NCBI GenBank assembly: GCA_027306595.1
Contig: DAHUZI010000074.1
Span: forward strand, 1 to 32,380
DNA length: 32,380 nucleotides
Source: Candidatus Dormiibacterota bacterium
Lineage (GTDB): Bacteria; Chloroflexota; Dormibacteria; Aeolococcales; Bog-877
Direction of reading: 5' to 3'
The notes below the pieces were generated by a model. The model did not search any database. It saw only the letters and a list, made by a program, of their open reading frames with translations, and had not been told where the DNA came from. This document shows positions 15,659-23,403 of this stretch, in pieces. The translations under genes and the position numbers were made by a program. Every line of letters starts with the position of its first letter. The first letter of the stretch is position 1.

Positions 15659-16828
15659 TCAGCCGGCCCCCACCGGCGGCTCGACCGGGCCAGCCACCTC
15701 GGCGCCGCCGGCGGTCCGGCCGCTCGGGGGGCCTTCGCTGATGCAGGCCGCACCCACCGACCCGGCGATGAAGGCCTCGGTCAGCTCCCGGGCCCTTTCG
15801 TCGGAAACCTGGACGGGCGGGGACTTCATGAAGTAGGCGGAGGGACCCTCCAGCGCGCCCACCAGCCCCCGGTCGAGCGCCAGCTTGCAGCAGCGCACCG
15901 CATCGATCACGATCCCGGCCGAGTTGGGGGAGTCATGGACCTCCAGCTTGAGGTCGACATTGAGGGGGACGTCGCCGAACGAGCGTCCCTCCAAGCGGAT
16001 GTGGGCCCACTTGCGATCCCGAAGCCAGGGCACGTAGTCGGAGGGACCGATGTGAACGTCGCCGGCCTCCATCTTGTAATCGAGCTGGGAGAGCACGGAG
16101 TTGGTCTTGCTGATCTTCTTGCTGGTGAGGCGCTCGCGTTCGAGCATGTTGAGGAAGTCCGTGTTGCCGCCGAAGTTGAGCTGGTAGGTGTGCTCGAGCT
16201 TGACCCCGCGCTCGCGGAAGAGCCGGGCAAGGACACGGTGGATGATGGTCGCGCCAACCTGCGACTTGATGTCGTCGCCGATGATGGGGAGACTGCGCTG
16301 GGCGAACCGCGAGCGCCAGTACTCTTCGCGGGCCAGGAACACGGGCATGCAGTTGACGAGCGCGCAGCCCGCCTCCAGCACCTGCTCCGCGTACCACTTC
16401 GTCGCCATCTCCGAACCCACGGGCAGGTAGTTGACGACGACGTCGGTTCCGGTGTCGCGAAGGATCGACACGATGTCGGCGGTCTTGCCAGGCGCCTTCT
16501 CGATCACCTCGGAGAGGTACTTGCCCAGCCCATCGTGCGTCATCCCGCGCTGGACCGTGACCCCCGTCCGGCCCACCTCGGCGAACACGACGGTGTTGTT
16601 CTGGCCGCGGCGGATGGCCTCACCCAGGTCGAAGCCCACCTTCTCCTTGTCGATGTCGAAGGCGCAGCTGAACTCGATGTCGGAGATGTGGTACCCGCCC
16701 AGGTTGACGTGCATCAACCCGGGGACGAAGTCGTCGGGGGCGGCGTGGCGGTAGTACTCCACCCCCTGGATCAAGGAGGAGGCGCAGTTGCCCACCCCGA
16801 TGATGCCGACGCGGACCTTCTTGCTCAT
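15659..16828 (-). CDS. ino1: myo-Inositol-1-phosphate synthase
   Basis: A 389-residue NAD-dependent enzyme that isomerises glucose-6-phosphate to inositol-1-phosphate, the headgroup precursor for phosphatidylinositol. '[25 protein letters not shown]' is the Rossmann start. '[22 protein letters not shown]', '[16 protein letters not shown]' and '[13 protein letters not shown]' with '[10 protein letters not shown]' are the conserved NAD/active-site blocks with the catalytic lysines. The C-terminal ~30 residues are a Pro/Gly-rich extension. GGAGGT lies 6 bases before the ATG, and the gene starts 2 bases after the arsR stop, so the regulator and enzyme are co-transcribed. Confidence 0.95.
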   Translation of the reverse strand: MSKKVRVGIIGVGNCASSLIQGVEYYRHAAPDDFVPGLMHVNLGGYHISDIEFSCAFDIDKEKVGFDLGEAIRRGQNNTVVFAEVGRTGVTVQRGMTHDGLGKYLSEVIEKAPGKTADIVSILRDTGTDVVVNYLPVGSEMATKWYAEQVLEAGCALVNCMPVFLAREEYWRSRFAQRSLPIIGDDIKSQVGATIIHRVLARLFRERGVKLEHTYQLNFGGNTDFLNMLERERLTSKKISKTNSVLSQLDYKMEAGDVHIGPSDYVPWLRDRKWAHIRLEGRSFGDVPLNVDLKLEVHDSPNSAGIVIDAVRCCKLALDRGLVGALEGPSAYFMKSPPVQVSDERARELTEAFIAGSVGAACISEGPPSGRTAGGAEVAGPVEPPVGAG

Positions 16829-16830
16829 CG

Positions 16831-17247
16831 TCAGACCTCCGGCAGCGGTGGCTCGGGGGCGGCGAGGGTCCGGCTCGGTCGGACCGGGCCGGGGCTCCCG
16901 AGACTGAGCTCAGACGGCCCGCGGCCGGCCAGAAGCTCGGTGAATCGGACCAGGTTCTGCTCGATCGACTCCCGGTCGAGACGGCAGAGGACCTCCCGCC
17001 CGTCGCGCCGGGTCGTGATCACCCGGGCGCGGCGCAGGAAGCGCAGGTGCCACGACATCCGCGGCTGGCTCGCGCTCAGCTCGGCGGCAAGATCCGACAC
17101 CCGCATCTCAGCCGTCCGAGCCAGCCGCTCGACGATGGAGAGCCGGGTGGGGTTGCCGAGCCCCTCGAAATGGGCCGCGAGGTCCCCGGCCGGCACCGGG
17201 GTGAGGGCCCGGGGCAGGACGCGGCGCCGGGGCCGAGGAGCGATCAC
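16831..17247 (-). CDS. ArsR-family transcriptional regulator of the inositol-lipid operon
   Basis: A 138-residue winged-helix protein. '[21 protein letters not shown]' starts the DNA-binding domain. '[30 protein letters not shown]' is the helix-turn-helix, and '[14 protein letters not shown]' is the wing. No CxC metal site (ELCVCDL type) is present, so it probably senses something other than toxic metal, perhaps a metabolite or lipid intermediate. The GTG start is set by GGAGGT (17259-17254) at 6 bases. It is the first gene of the operon with ino1, so it is likely an autoregulator acting at 17267-17283. A basic N-terminal extension of ~18 residues precedes the domain. Confidence 0.85.
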   Translation of the reverse strand: MIAPRPRRRVLPRALTPVPAGDLAAHFEGLGNPTRLSIVERLARTAEMRVSDLAAELSASQPRMSWHLRFLRRARVITTRRDGREVLCRLDRESIEQNLVRFTELLAGRGPSELSLGSPGPVRPSRTLAAPEPPLPEV

Positions 17248-17266
17248 GCCGGGACCTCCCTGTCAG

Positions 17267-17283
17267 ATAAAGCGTCGTTTGAT
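17267..17283 (-). promoter_or_regulatory. Candidate ArsR operator
   Basis: An imperfect inverted repeat with 8-base arms around one central base (6 of 8 positions symmetric) sits just downstream of the predicted transcription start and 20 bases before the arsR start. A direct repeat GATAAAG occurs at 17266-17272 and 17281-17287. The AT-rich island stands out from its GC-rich surroundings. Confidence 0.5.
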
Positions 17284-17299
17284 AAAGGATCGGTTATGT

Positions 17300-17328
17300 A
17301 TTTTAGCCGGGAGGGCAGCGGGGGTCAA
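17300..17328 (-). promoter_or_regulatory. Sigma-70-type promoter of the inositol-lipid operon
   Basis: On the minus strand, TTGACC (17328-17323), a 17-base spacer and TAAAAT (17305-17300). The start of transcription is expected near 17293, placing the inverted repeat at 17267-17283 at about +10 to +27, a position suited to repression by roadblock. Confidence 0.65.
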
Positions 17329-17417
17329 GCCGGTTCGGGGCCTTCGCGCTCGGGCAGGCGCCCCCTCGGAGGTGACCGCTCGGCGCCCTCACCGCTCGGC
17401 CGGGGCGCGGGCTGGGG

Positions 17418-17843
17418 TCAGCCGCCCGCGGCGGGCCCAGGGGTCTGGTGGCGTGCCACCGAGAAGCCGAGGAGCAGGGGCACGTCCACGGCGAAGACCA
17501 GGAGCGTGAGCACGATGAGGACCAGCAGCGACCCGCGCGCCCCGTCATCGACGAACACGTACCCCAGCATCCCGGCGATCACGACATAGGCGGCGAGCGC
17601 CCAGCCGGCGACCTGGCGGAACCGGCCCCAGGCGAAGGCGCGCAGGCGGGCGATGGTTCCCACCGCCCCAGCGAGGAGGACGACGGAACCGGCCAGCAGG
17701 CCGATGGCCGGTCCGAGCCCCGGACGCTGGGGCAGGTGGGCCGCAATGTAGATCCCCCCGGCGATCGCGAGCGCCATCGACCCCAGGACGAGGGACGAAA
17801 GCGGCGGCGACGGTTGCTCGACGCCCCGCGAGCCGCCTACCAC
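17418..17843 (-). CDS. Small four-helix integral membrane protein
   Basis: A 141-residue protein with four clear transmembrane segments: 'LSSLVLGSMALAIAGGIYIAA', 'AIGLLAGSVVLLAGAVGTIA', 'VAGWALAAYVVIAGMLGYVF' and 'LVLIVLTLLVFAVDVPLLLG'. I place the start at GTG 17843, which overlaps the last codons of the upstream membrane-protein gene by 7 bases and keeps the whole first helix; ATG 17777 would cut it. Family not recognised. Its close coupling with the preceding gene suggests the two form one membrane complex. Confidence 0.65.
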   Translation of the reverse strand: MVGGSRGVEQPSPPLSSLVLGSMALAIAGGIYIAAHLPQRPGLGPAIGLLAGSVVLLAGAVGTIARLRAFAWGRFRQVAGWALAAYVVIAGMLGYVFVDDGARGSLLVLIVLTLLVFAVDVPLLLGFSVARHQTPGPAAGG

Positions 17844-18445
17844 GTGGCGAGGCGGGTCATGATCACGAGCGTCGCGATCTGCATCAGCCCGGTAATGCCC
17901 GCCGTGTACACGAAGCGGCGCATGAGGCGACCGATCAGCGCCCCGTCGGGCTGCGGCTTGCGTAGCTCGAAGAGCACCGCAAGGTTGGCCGGCTCCAAGA
18001 CCCCGATCGCGATGACGGCCATCACCCCGACCACGATGAAGGACGCGGTGAGCCACCAGTGGCCCGGGTAGGCCACCGTGAGCGTGCCGAGATGGCGCGC
18101 CAGCTGCCAACCGGAGGCCAGGGTCACGACGACGAGCGTCGGCATGAGCAGGACCATCTTGGGCATGAAGCGCACCGAGAACGCGACCCGGGCGGGCACC
18201 GGCAGGGAGCCGAGGATCGGACCGATGATGAGGCCGACGAAGAGGTCGATCGCGGTCCAGAGAGCCCCCCCGGCGACGTGGAAGAAGTCGAGTGCCCACA
18301 GCCAGTTGCCGGCGATGGACGCGACCAGGCCCGCGAGCACGACGCCCACGATCGGCAGACCCCGCATGGGCACGACCGCCACCCGGGCCGCGCGCGGCCG
18401 GGTGGCGGTCCCATCGATCGGGACAGGCAGGACAGCGTCGGCCAT
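17837..18445 (-). CDS. Multi-pass membrane protein, family uncertain
   Basis: A 202-residue protein with about five hydrophobic segments. 'LPIVGVVLAGLVASIAGNWL', 'FHVAGGALWTAIDLFVGLII', 'MVLLMPTLVVVTLASGW', 'WLTASFIVVGVMAVIAIGVL' and 'YTAGITGLMQIATLVIM' are the clearest. A His at the start of helix two (FFHVAGG) and the 'MPKMVLLMPTL' and 'SGWQLARHLG' blocks resemble CopD/DUF2269-type membrane proteins, but I cannot confirm this. Start ATG 18445 has no clear Shine-Dalgarno. The insertion sequence remnant begins only ~48 bases upstream and may have displaced the native promoter. Confidence 0.65.
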   Translation of the reverse strand: MADAVLPVPIDGTATRPRAARVAVVPMRGLPIVGVVLAGLVASIAGNWLWALDFFHVAGGALWTAIDLFVGLIIGPILGSLPVPARVAFSVRFMPKMVLLMPTLVVVTLASGWQLARHLGTLTVAYPGHWWLTASFIVVGVMAVIAIGVLEPANLAVLFELRKPQPDGALIGRLMRRFVYTAGITGLMQIATLVIMTRLATW

Positions 18446-18492
18446 GAGTGCCGCGATCGTACGCACGCCGCCCAGCCCCGTCAACTGGACGC

Positions 18493-18551
18493 ATTCCCTC
18501 ACCGGGAAACGCAACCGGGCCCGATCGTTCCCTCACGACGGAATCGCACCG
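18493..18551 (+). repeat. Left terminal repeat of the IS (two units)
   Basis: Two tandem imperfect units, 18493-18519 and 18527-18555 by alignment, share the pattern TTCCCTCAC...GAA..CGCA.C. The inner unit is the one best matched at the right end. Internal repeats of this kind usually bind transposase. Confidence 0.6.
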
Positions 18552-18591
18552 AGGGCCCCCGCCGGCCCCGGCGGTGGAGGGAACGGGGCCG

Positions 18592-19525
18592 ATGCGGATT
18601 CGGGAGCGGTACGAGCTGGCGGCCGAGCTGGCGCCCCGGTACTGGGCGGTGAGCCGGAAGGCGCGGGGCGAGCTCTTGGACGCCTTCAGCTTGGCCACCG
18701 GGTGCGAGCGCAAGCACGGGTTGCGCGTCCTGCGCGGCCGGCGCCGGCGCCCGCGCCCCCGGCGCACGCGGGTGGGCCGGAGGATGGCCCAGCCCAAGCC
18801 TGACGGCCTGCTCCGCCGCCAGAACCCGGTGGTGGTGGGCCAGTGGCGAGCGCTCGACCGCCCCGGCTTCCTGGAGATCGACCTCGACTCCCACAGCGTG
18901 GAGCCCGCGGTCGGGGACTGGATCTGGACCCTGTGCGCGACCGATCTGAGCACCGGCTGGACCGAGCGGGTGCCGGTGGTGGGCAAGGGGGAGCGCGGCA
19001 TCGTGGCCGCTCTGGAGCAGATCCGCGCCCAGCTCCCGTTCCCCCTGCTCGGCCTCCACCCCGACAACGGCAGCGAGTTCCTCAACTGGTATCGGGTCCG
19101 CTACTGGCGGGACACGGGCGTCGCGCTCGCCCGCTCGCACCCCGGGCACAAGACCGACAACGCCTGTCGAGCAGAAGACCTGGACCCTGGTCCGGCGCCT
19201 GATCGGCCACGAGCGGCTCGACACCTCCGCCCAGCTGGCTAGGCTCGCCGCCCTCTACACCGATCTGCTCAGCCCCTACAACAATTGCTCTCAGCCGGTG
19301 ATGAAGCTGGTCTGCGAGGAGACCGTCGGCTCGCGGGTGCGCAAGGTCTACGACCGCCCCACCACCCCCCTGGCCCGCGTGCTCGCCAGCGGCGTCCCCA
19401 ACCCGGCCACGACTCCCGCCCTGGTTGCCCTCTGCACCACGGCCAGCCCGCTCACCCTCAAGCGCCGCATCGACCGGCGCTTGGCCGCCATGCCCGCCGC
19501 TCTCCGGAGGATCCAGAGTGCCTGA
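18592..19525 (+). pseudogene. Transposase, frameshifted and internally shortened
   Basis: Frame one (from ATG 18592) gives a helix-turn-helix start ('YWAVSRKARGELLDAFSLATGCERKHGLRVL'), then the first two catalytic acids in 'PGFLEIDLDSH' and 'GLHPDNGSEF'. It runs through 'HKTDNA' and then shifts. From 19166 the next frame continues the same domain ('VEQKTWTLVRRLIGHERLDT' ... 'NNCSQPVMKL') to the stop at 19525. Two bases appear to be missing at about 19164-19165, just before the catalytic Glu of VEQK. Relatives also have roughly 80 residues between the HTH and the catalytic domain that are absent here, so it carries two lesions and is probably inactive. Confidence 0.8.
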
Positions 19526-19705
19526 ATCGCCTCGTCTCGACCCCGTGACGCCCGTCAGCAGCCCAACCCGAACAGACGCTCGACGCGCGGTGGGCCCAGG
19601 AGTCCCGCCCCCCCGCCGGCCCGACTCCCACGACCTCGGCGATTCCTCCCCATCGGCCGACTTCTCCCCCCCTTCCCCCAAGAGCCCATCCCGTTACGAA
19701 GACGA

Positions 19706-19768
19706 CGGTGTCATTCTCTGCTGACGGAACGATCGCCCCTCAGTGCGAGTTCTTCGTGACGGCCTACG
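19706..19768 (-). repeat. Right terminal repeat of the IS (two units)
   Basis: Read on the minus strand, the inner unit (19735-19706) matches the left inner unit over 30 bases with 7 differences. The outer unit (about 19768-19740) keeps GTCAC..GAA..CGCAC in register with the left outer unit. Confidence 0.55.
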
Positions 19769-20285
19769 CTGGGCACGTGCGGGACCACAGGGGCGCGCCG
19801 CCCCGGGGGTCCGTGGACCTCGGCGGTGGTTTGCGACCCAGGCGGCCGGTCACGGGGGTGGAGGCCGCAGGCGCAGTCGAGGACCCGCGGGAAGCGCCGG
19901 TGACGGACCGGGAGGAGCGGACCGCGTCCGCATCCGGATCGCTGGACCCGCGGGAGAAGCCGCAGCTTGTGGCGTCGCCGCCGTGGCGGGGGCTGCAGCC
20001 CGAGGACGCAGTCGCCGGAGGAGGGCCCGGCGAGGGATCGGACGCTCCCTGGACCCCATCACGATGGGCACTGGTCGGCCGGCGCGTACCACCTGCGCGA
20101 GCGTCTCGGGGACAGGGTTCGAGGCGTCGACGCCCCGTCCACTGGCACGATCGCCATCGAGTGGACGGCTGGGCGCGACCCGGCCCATCCGCCGCCCCTC
20201 GGCTGGAGGGGCCGTCTTGCTGGCCGCGGCGGGGCGAGCGGGCCGAGTCGCGCGGAGGCGCGCTCCGGCGGGCGCTCCGTTCGGG
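19769..20285. other. Non-coding or decayed stretch right of the IS
   Basis: Several frames are open here only because of high GC. None gives a recognisable protein or a well-placed ribosome site. It separates the insertion sequence from the broken sigma factor and is best read as degraded sequence. Confidence 0.5.
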
Positions 20286-21048
20286 TCAGTCTGGGTCGGT
20301 GATGACGAGGTCGAGCCCGCGCATCCGGTCCTCGTCGCCGATCAGCTCGACCTCGACGATGCGGCCGTCGCACACCGCGAGGCTGTACACGACCCGGGGC
20401 CGACCGCCAACCATCCCGGCCGCCCCGGCCGCCCTGGGCGCCCCGTCGACGAGCGCCGGATGCGCCCCCCTCGCTCGTTGCAGGAAGGCGGCGGCCCCGC
20501 CGACGCCCCGGACCTCGGGTGAAGCGCCGAGCCGCACCGCGGCCGCGTCGGCGCGAAGGACGACGTCTGGGTCGAGGAGGCGGAGCAGGCTCTGGAAGTC
20601 GCCGGCACGGGTGGCGGCGAGGAACGCTCGCACCACCGTCGTGTGACGGATGCCGTCGACGTCGCGGCGGTCGCCCGCACCGCGCACGCGCCGGCGGGCC
20701 CGGCTCGCGAGCTGGCGCGCCGCCACCGGGATTCGCCCGACGATCGTCGCGATCTCATCGGCGGGGACGGCGAAGAGGTCGTGGAGGACGAAGGCGACCC
20801 GCTCCGCCGGCGACAGGAGCTCGAGAACGATGAGCCGGGCACCCCGATGGAGTCGGCGAGGAGGGCCTCCCGCTCAGGGTCGGTGTCACCGTCCGCCGGC
20901 CCCGCAACCTCGGGATGGAGCGGGAGCTGGGGGCTGGCCCGGCGGGGCTCGAGCATGGAGAGGCACACCCGCGACACCACCGTGGTGAGCCAGTGCCCGA
21001 CGTTCTCGATCGCGCCGGTGTCCGCGCGGCTGAAGCGGATCCACGCCC
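20286..21048 (-). pseudogene. SigJ-type (ECF41-like) sigma factor with SnoaL domain, truncated and frameshifted
   Basis: From 21048 down, 'AWIRFSRADTGAIENVGHWLTTVV' and 'SRVCLSMLEPRR' are sigma region 2, entered in mid-domain with nothing before it. After 'EALLADSIGV' (about 20840) the reading frame moves by one base into 'LIVLELLSPAERVAFVLHD' and 'FAVPADEIATIVGRIPVAARQLASRARRR' (region 4). It then runs into the SnoaL-like domain ('VVRAFLAATRAGDFQSLLRLLDPDVVL') ending at 20286. A single missing base near 20835-20843 explains the shift. The N-terminal half of region 2, the start codon and promoter are gone. Confidence 0.8.
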
Positions 21049-21147
21049 GAGGCGCCGGCCCGTGCCCGCACGACGAACCCGGCCGCGCTCATCCCAGGCG
21101 CCTGGGAGGCGACCCGTTCCCTCGCGGCCACCATCGAGACGGGCGGT

Positions 21148-21516
21148 GTGCCCGCGCGGACACTCGCCCTCGTCCACCTTCGGGCCAGCCAGATCAACGG
21201 CTGCGCCGCCTGCGTCGACTGGGGTACGCAGCACGCCACCCAGGCCGGCGAGTCCGCCGAGCGCCTCTTCGCCGTGGCGGCGTGGCGTGACGCGCCGCAC
21301 TGCTCCGCTGGGGAGCGCGCGGCGCTCGCCCTCGCCGAGGCCGCCACCCGGCTCAGCGACCGCCCGGACCCGGTCTCGGACGCGATCTGGGACGAGGCGG
21401 CGCGCCACTACGACGAGCGCGGCCTGGCCGCGCTGGTGCTCGAGATCGCCTGCACCAACCTCTTCAATCGCCTCAACGTCACCACCCGCCAGCGTGCCGG
21501 CGGCACCGGGGGCTGA
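21148..21516 (+). CDS. Carboxymuconolactone decarboxylase/AhpD-like protein, 5' end lost
   Basis: The active-site block 'LVHLRASQINGCAACVDWGTQHA' carries the C-x2-C-x6-H peroxidatic motif of AhpD-like proteins, followed by the usual helical C-terminus. Family similarity continues in frame upstream of the GTG at 21148 ('RTTNPAALIPGAWEATRSLAATIETGG', coded by about 21067-21147). There is no ATG, GTG or TTG between the in-frame stop at 21031 and 21148. The natural start has therefore been lost, and the product from 21148 would lack its first helices. This family normally sits beside SigJ-type sigma genes, here present as a head-to-head remnant. Confidence 0.65.
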   Translation: MPARTLALVHLRASQINGCAACVDWGTQHATQAGESAERLFAVAAWRDAPHCSAGERAALALAEAATRLSDRPDPVSDAIWDEAARHYDERGLAALVLEIACTNLFNRLNVTTRQRAGGTGG

Positions 21517-21815
21517 GGCTGGCCCGCTCACGCCTCCGCGGGCCGGCCGGTGCGCGCAACCGCGGGGACGGTTCTCCGCCCGGAGCCCGGACGCCTCCGC
21601 GCCGGAGCCGTTGGAGCGGTCGACGACCGCGGGCAGCTCGAGGCCCTGGGGTCCGCCTTCGCCGACGTCTCCCGCCGGCGCCATGCCCGCCCCGACCCCT
21701 GGACCGCAGCCGGTGCCCCCTGGCCTCCTGTTCCGGCGGCGCAAACCCTTGCGCCGGGGTCGGATAGACTTGAGCGGTCGCGGCGCCGGGCGCGCGACGG
21801 TCGGGGGAGGGGGGG
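21517..21815. other. Gap before the RidA gene
   Basis: No recognisable gene on either strand. A possible -10-like TAGACT occurs at 21765-21770 upstream of the RidA gene, but its -35 is poor. Confidence 0.3.
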
Positions 21816-22205
21816 ATGGCGCAGCGGCAGCGAGTAGCCTCCGGGTCGCCGTTCGAGCGGACCATCGGGTTCGTGCGGGCGCTGCGGGTCGGCGACCGCG
21901 TCATCGTCTCCGGGACCGCCCCGATCTTCCCCGACGGCCAATGCCCCTCCGACGCGGGGCTGCAGGCTCGACGCTGTCTCGAGATCATCAGCGCCGCCCT
22001 CGCCGAGGCGGGAGCGACCCCGGACGACGTGGTCCGCACCCGCATGTACCTCACCGACGCCGCCGACGCCGGCGCCGTGGGGCGCGCGCACGGTGAGATG
22101 TTCGGCGCCGCCCGGCCGGCCGCAACCATGGTCGTGGTGGCGGCGCTCCTCGATCCCCGCTGGCGGGTCGAGATCGAGGCGGAGGCGATCATCGACGCCC
22201 CCTGA
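21816..22205 (+). CDS. RidA/YjgF/UK114 family protein
   Basis: A 129-residue protein. Family blocks: 'FVRALRVGDRVIVSGTAPI', 'AGLQARRCLEIISAALAEAGATPDDVVRTRMYLTD', and 'WRVEIEAEAII', whose Arg corresponds to the residue that binds the 2-imino acid carboxylate. RidA hydrolyses reactive enamine/imine intermediates of amino acid metabolism in the cytoplasm. This divergent copy may have a different substrate. The ATG follows a purine-rich GGAGGGGGG run. It converges on the dehydrogenase gene with 13 bases between stops. Confidence 0.88.
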   Translation: MAQRQRVASGSPFERTIGFVRALRVGDRVIVSGTAPIFPDGQCPSDAGLQARRCLEIISAALAEAGATPDDVVRTRMYLTDAADAGAVGRAHGEMFGAARPAATMVVVAALLDPRWRVEIEAEAIIDAP

Positions 22206-22218
22206 GGCAAAGGGCCGG

Positions 22219-23271
22219 TCAGGGCTCGGCTGCGACCTGCAGGACCAGCTTGCCGGTGACGTCGCCCGCGGCGAGCCGCCGGAAGGCCTCGGCGGCCGAA
22301 CGAAGCGGGAGGACAGTGTCGACCAGCGGCACCAGGCGCCGGGTGTCGACCAGTGCCAGCAGCGTTCGGAACTCCGCCCAGGTCCCCATGGTCGAGCCGC
22401 ACACGACGAGCTGGCGCCAGAAGACCCGGGCCAGGTCCGCTGGGGGGTTGGCGCCGGTCGTGGCCCCTGCGACGACCACCGTGCCGCCCGGGCGGACCGC
22501 CCGCAGGCTGGTCGCCCAGGTGGCCTCGCCCACGGTCTCCAGGACCGCATCGACCCCGCGTCCGCGGGTCAGCGCCAGCACGGCCGCCGCCGCCGCCCGG
22601 CCCGGCTCGACGGCGTGATGGGCGCCCCTGGCGAGCGCCGCTGCGCGTCGCTGCGGGTCCCGGCTGGACACGATGACTCGGAGCCCTCCAGCCAGGGCGA
22701 GCGCCTCGGCGGCGGTGGCGAGGCCGCCGCCCGCGCCCTGGATGAGGACCGTGTCGCCGGGTCGGGAGCGCGCCCGCGTGTAGAGCATCCGGTAGGCGGT
22801 GAGGTAGGTGGTGCCGAGGCAGGCCGCCTCGGCTACGTTCAGATGGCCGGGGATGGCCAGGCAGTTCCTGGCCGGGACCACGGCGTACTCGGCCATCGCG
22901 CCCTCGTAGGGACCGTCGCTCAGGATCGCGAACTGGCGGCACAGCGACTCGTCCGGACCGAGGCACGCCTCGCAGCTGCCGCAGGTGATTACGCTGTGGC
23001 AGATGACGGCGCTTCCCGGTGGCAGGGTCTGCGGGGTGCCGGGGCCGTAGACGTCCACGGTCCCGGCCGCGTCGCATCCCAGGATCCTCGGGTAGGTGAT
23101 CGGGCCCGCGCCGATCCCCCGCAGCGTCCACAGATCGTGGTGGTTGAGGCTCGCCGCCCCGACCCGCACCCGCACGAACCCCGGGGGCGGCTCGGGCGGC
23201 GGGCGCTCCCCGACCTCCAGGTTCGCGAGCGGATCGTCGCCGCCCCCCGCGGTTGCGTACACGGCCAGCAT
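22219..23271 (-). CDS. Zinc-type medium-chain alcohol dehydrogenase family protein
   Basis: A 350-residue MDR-superfamily oxidoreductase. The structural zinc lobe is intact as C-x2-C-x2-C-x7-C in 'CGSCEACLGPDESLC'. The Rossmann NAD(P) loop is 'VLIQGAGGGLATAAEALALAGG', with 'SSRDPQRR' beyond. The usual catalytic zinc set is altered: 'SLNHHDLW' replaces the Cys loop and 'GCDAAGTV' replaces GHE. The catalytic metal may therefore be absent or bound differently, as in quinone-reductase-like members. ATG 23271 has GGGAGG at 9 bases; ATG 23280 touches that same sequence and is less likely. The substrate is unknown. Confidence 0.85.
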   Translation of the reverse strand: MLAVYATAGGGDDPLANLEVGERPPPEPPPGFVRVRVGAASLNHHDLWTLRGIGAGPITYPRILGCDAAGTVDVYGPGTPQTLPPGSAVICHSVITCGSCEACLGPDESLCRQFAILSDGPYEGAMAEYAVVPARNCLAIPGHLNVAEAACLGTTYLTAYRMLYTRARSRPGDTVLIQGAGGGLATAAEALALAGGLRVIVSSRDPQRRAAALARGAHHAVEPGRAAAAAVLALTRGRGVDAVLETVGEATWATSLRAVRPGGTVVVAGATTGANPPADLARVFWRQLVVCGSTMGTWAEFRTLLALVDTRRLVPLVDTVLPLRSAAEAFRRLAAGDVTGKLVLQVAAEP

Positions 23272-23372
23272 GCGCCTCATCCTCCCGGCGCCGGGCGCTT
23301 CTCGTCGTCCAGGGCCGCCGCGGCCGAGTCTATCGGCCACGGCCTCGGGCCGTCCTGAGCCGCGGGGGGGAT

Positions 23373-23403
23373 GGATGTAACCTCGCCGTGAATGGCCAGG
23401 GGG
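23373..23403 (+). promoter_or_regulatory. Candidate ECF-type element at the sigma gene
   Basis: GG-A-TGTAACC (23373-23382), 7 bases, then GAATGGCCAGGGGGA (23390-23404) mirrors 10825-10855. If TGTAACC is a -35 element, transcription would start after the first ATG codons and translation would begin further in (for example GTG 23467). Autoregulation is inference. Confidence 0.4.

Larger units (their letters stand above)
18493..19768 (+). mobile_element. Degenerate insertion sequence (ISNCY-like DDE type)
   Basis: About 1.28 kb bounded by related two-unit terminal repeats and carrying one broken transposase. The inner ends (18522-18551 and the complement of 19706-19735) match at about 23 of 30 positions starting from CGATCG. 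Weaker outer units lie beyond each. The exact ends and target duplication cannot be fixed; the palindromic CGATCG could itself be duplicated target sequence. Confidence 0.7.

Noticed and set aside
15602-17509. 635-codon plus-strand ORF opposite ino1 and arsR
   Set aside because: Antisense to clearly identified genes.
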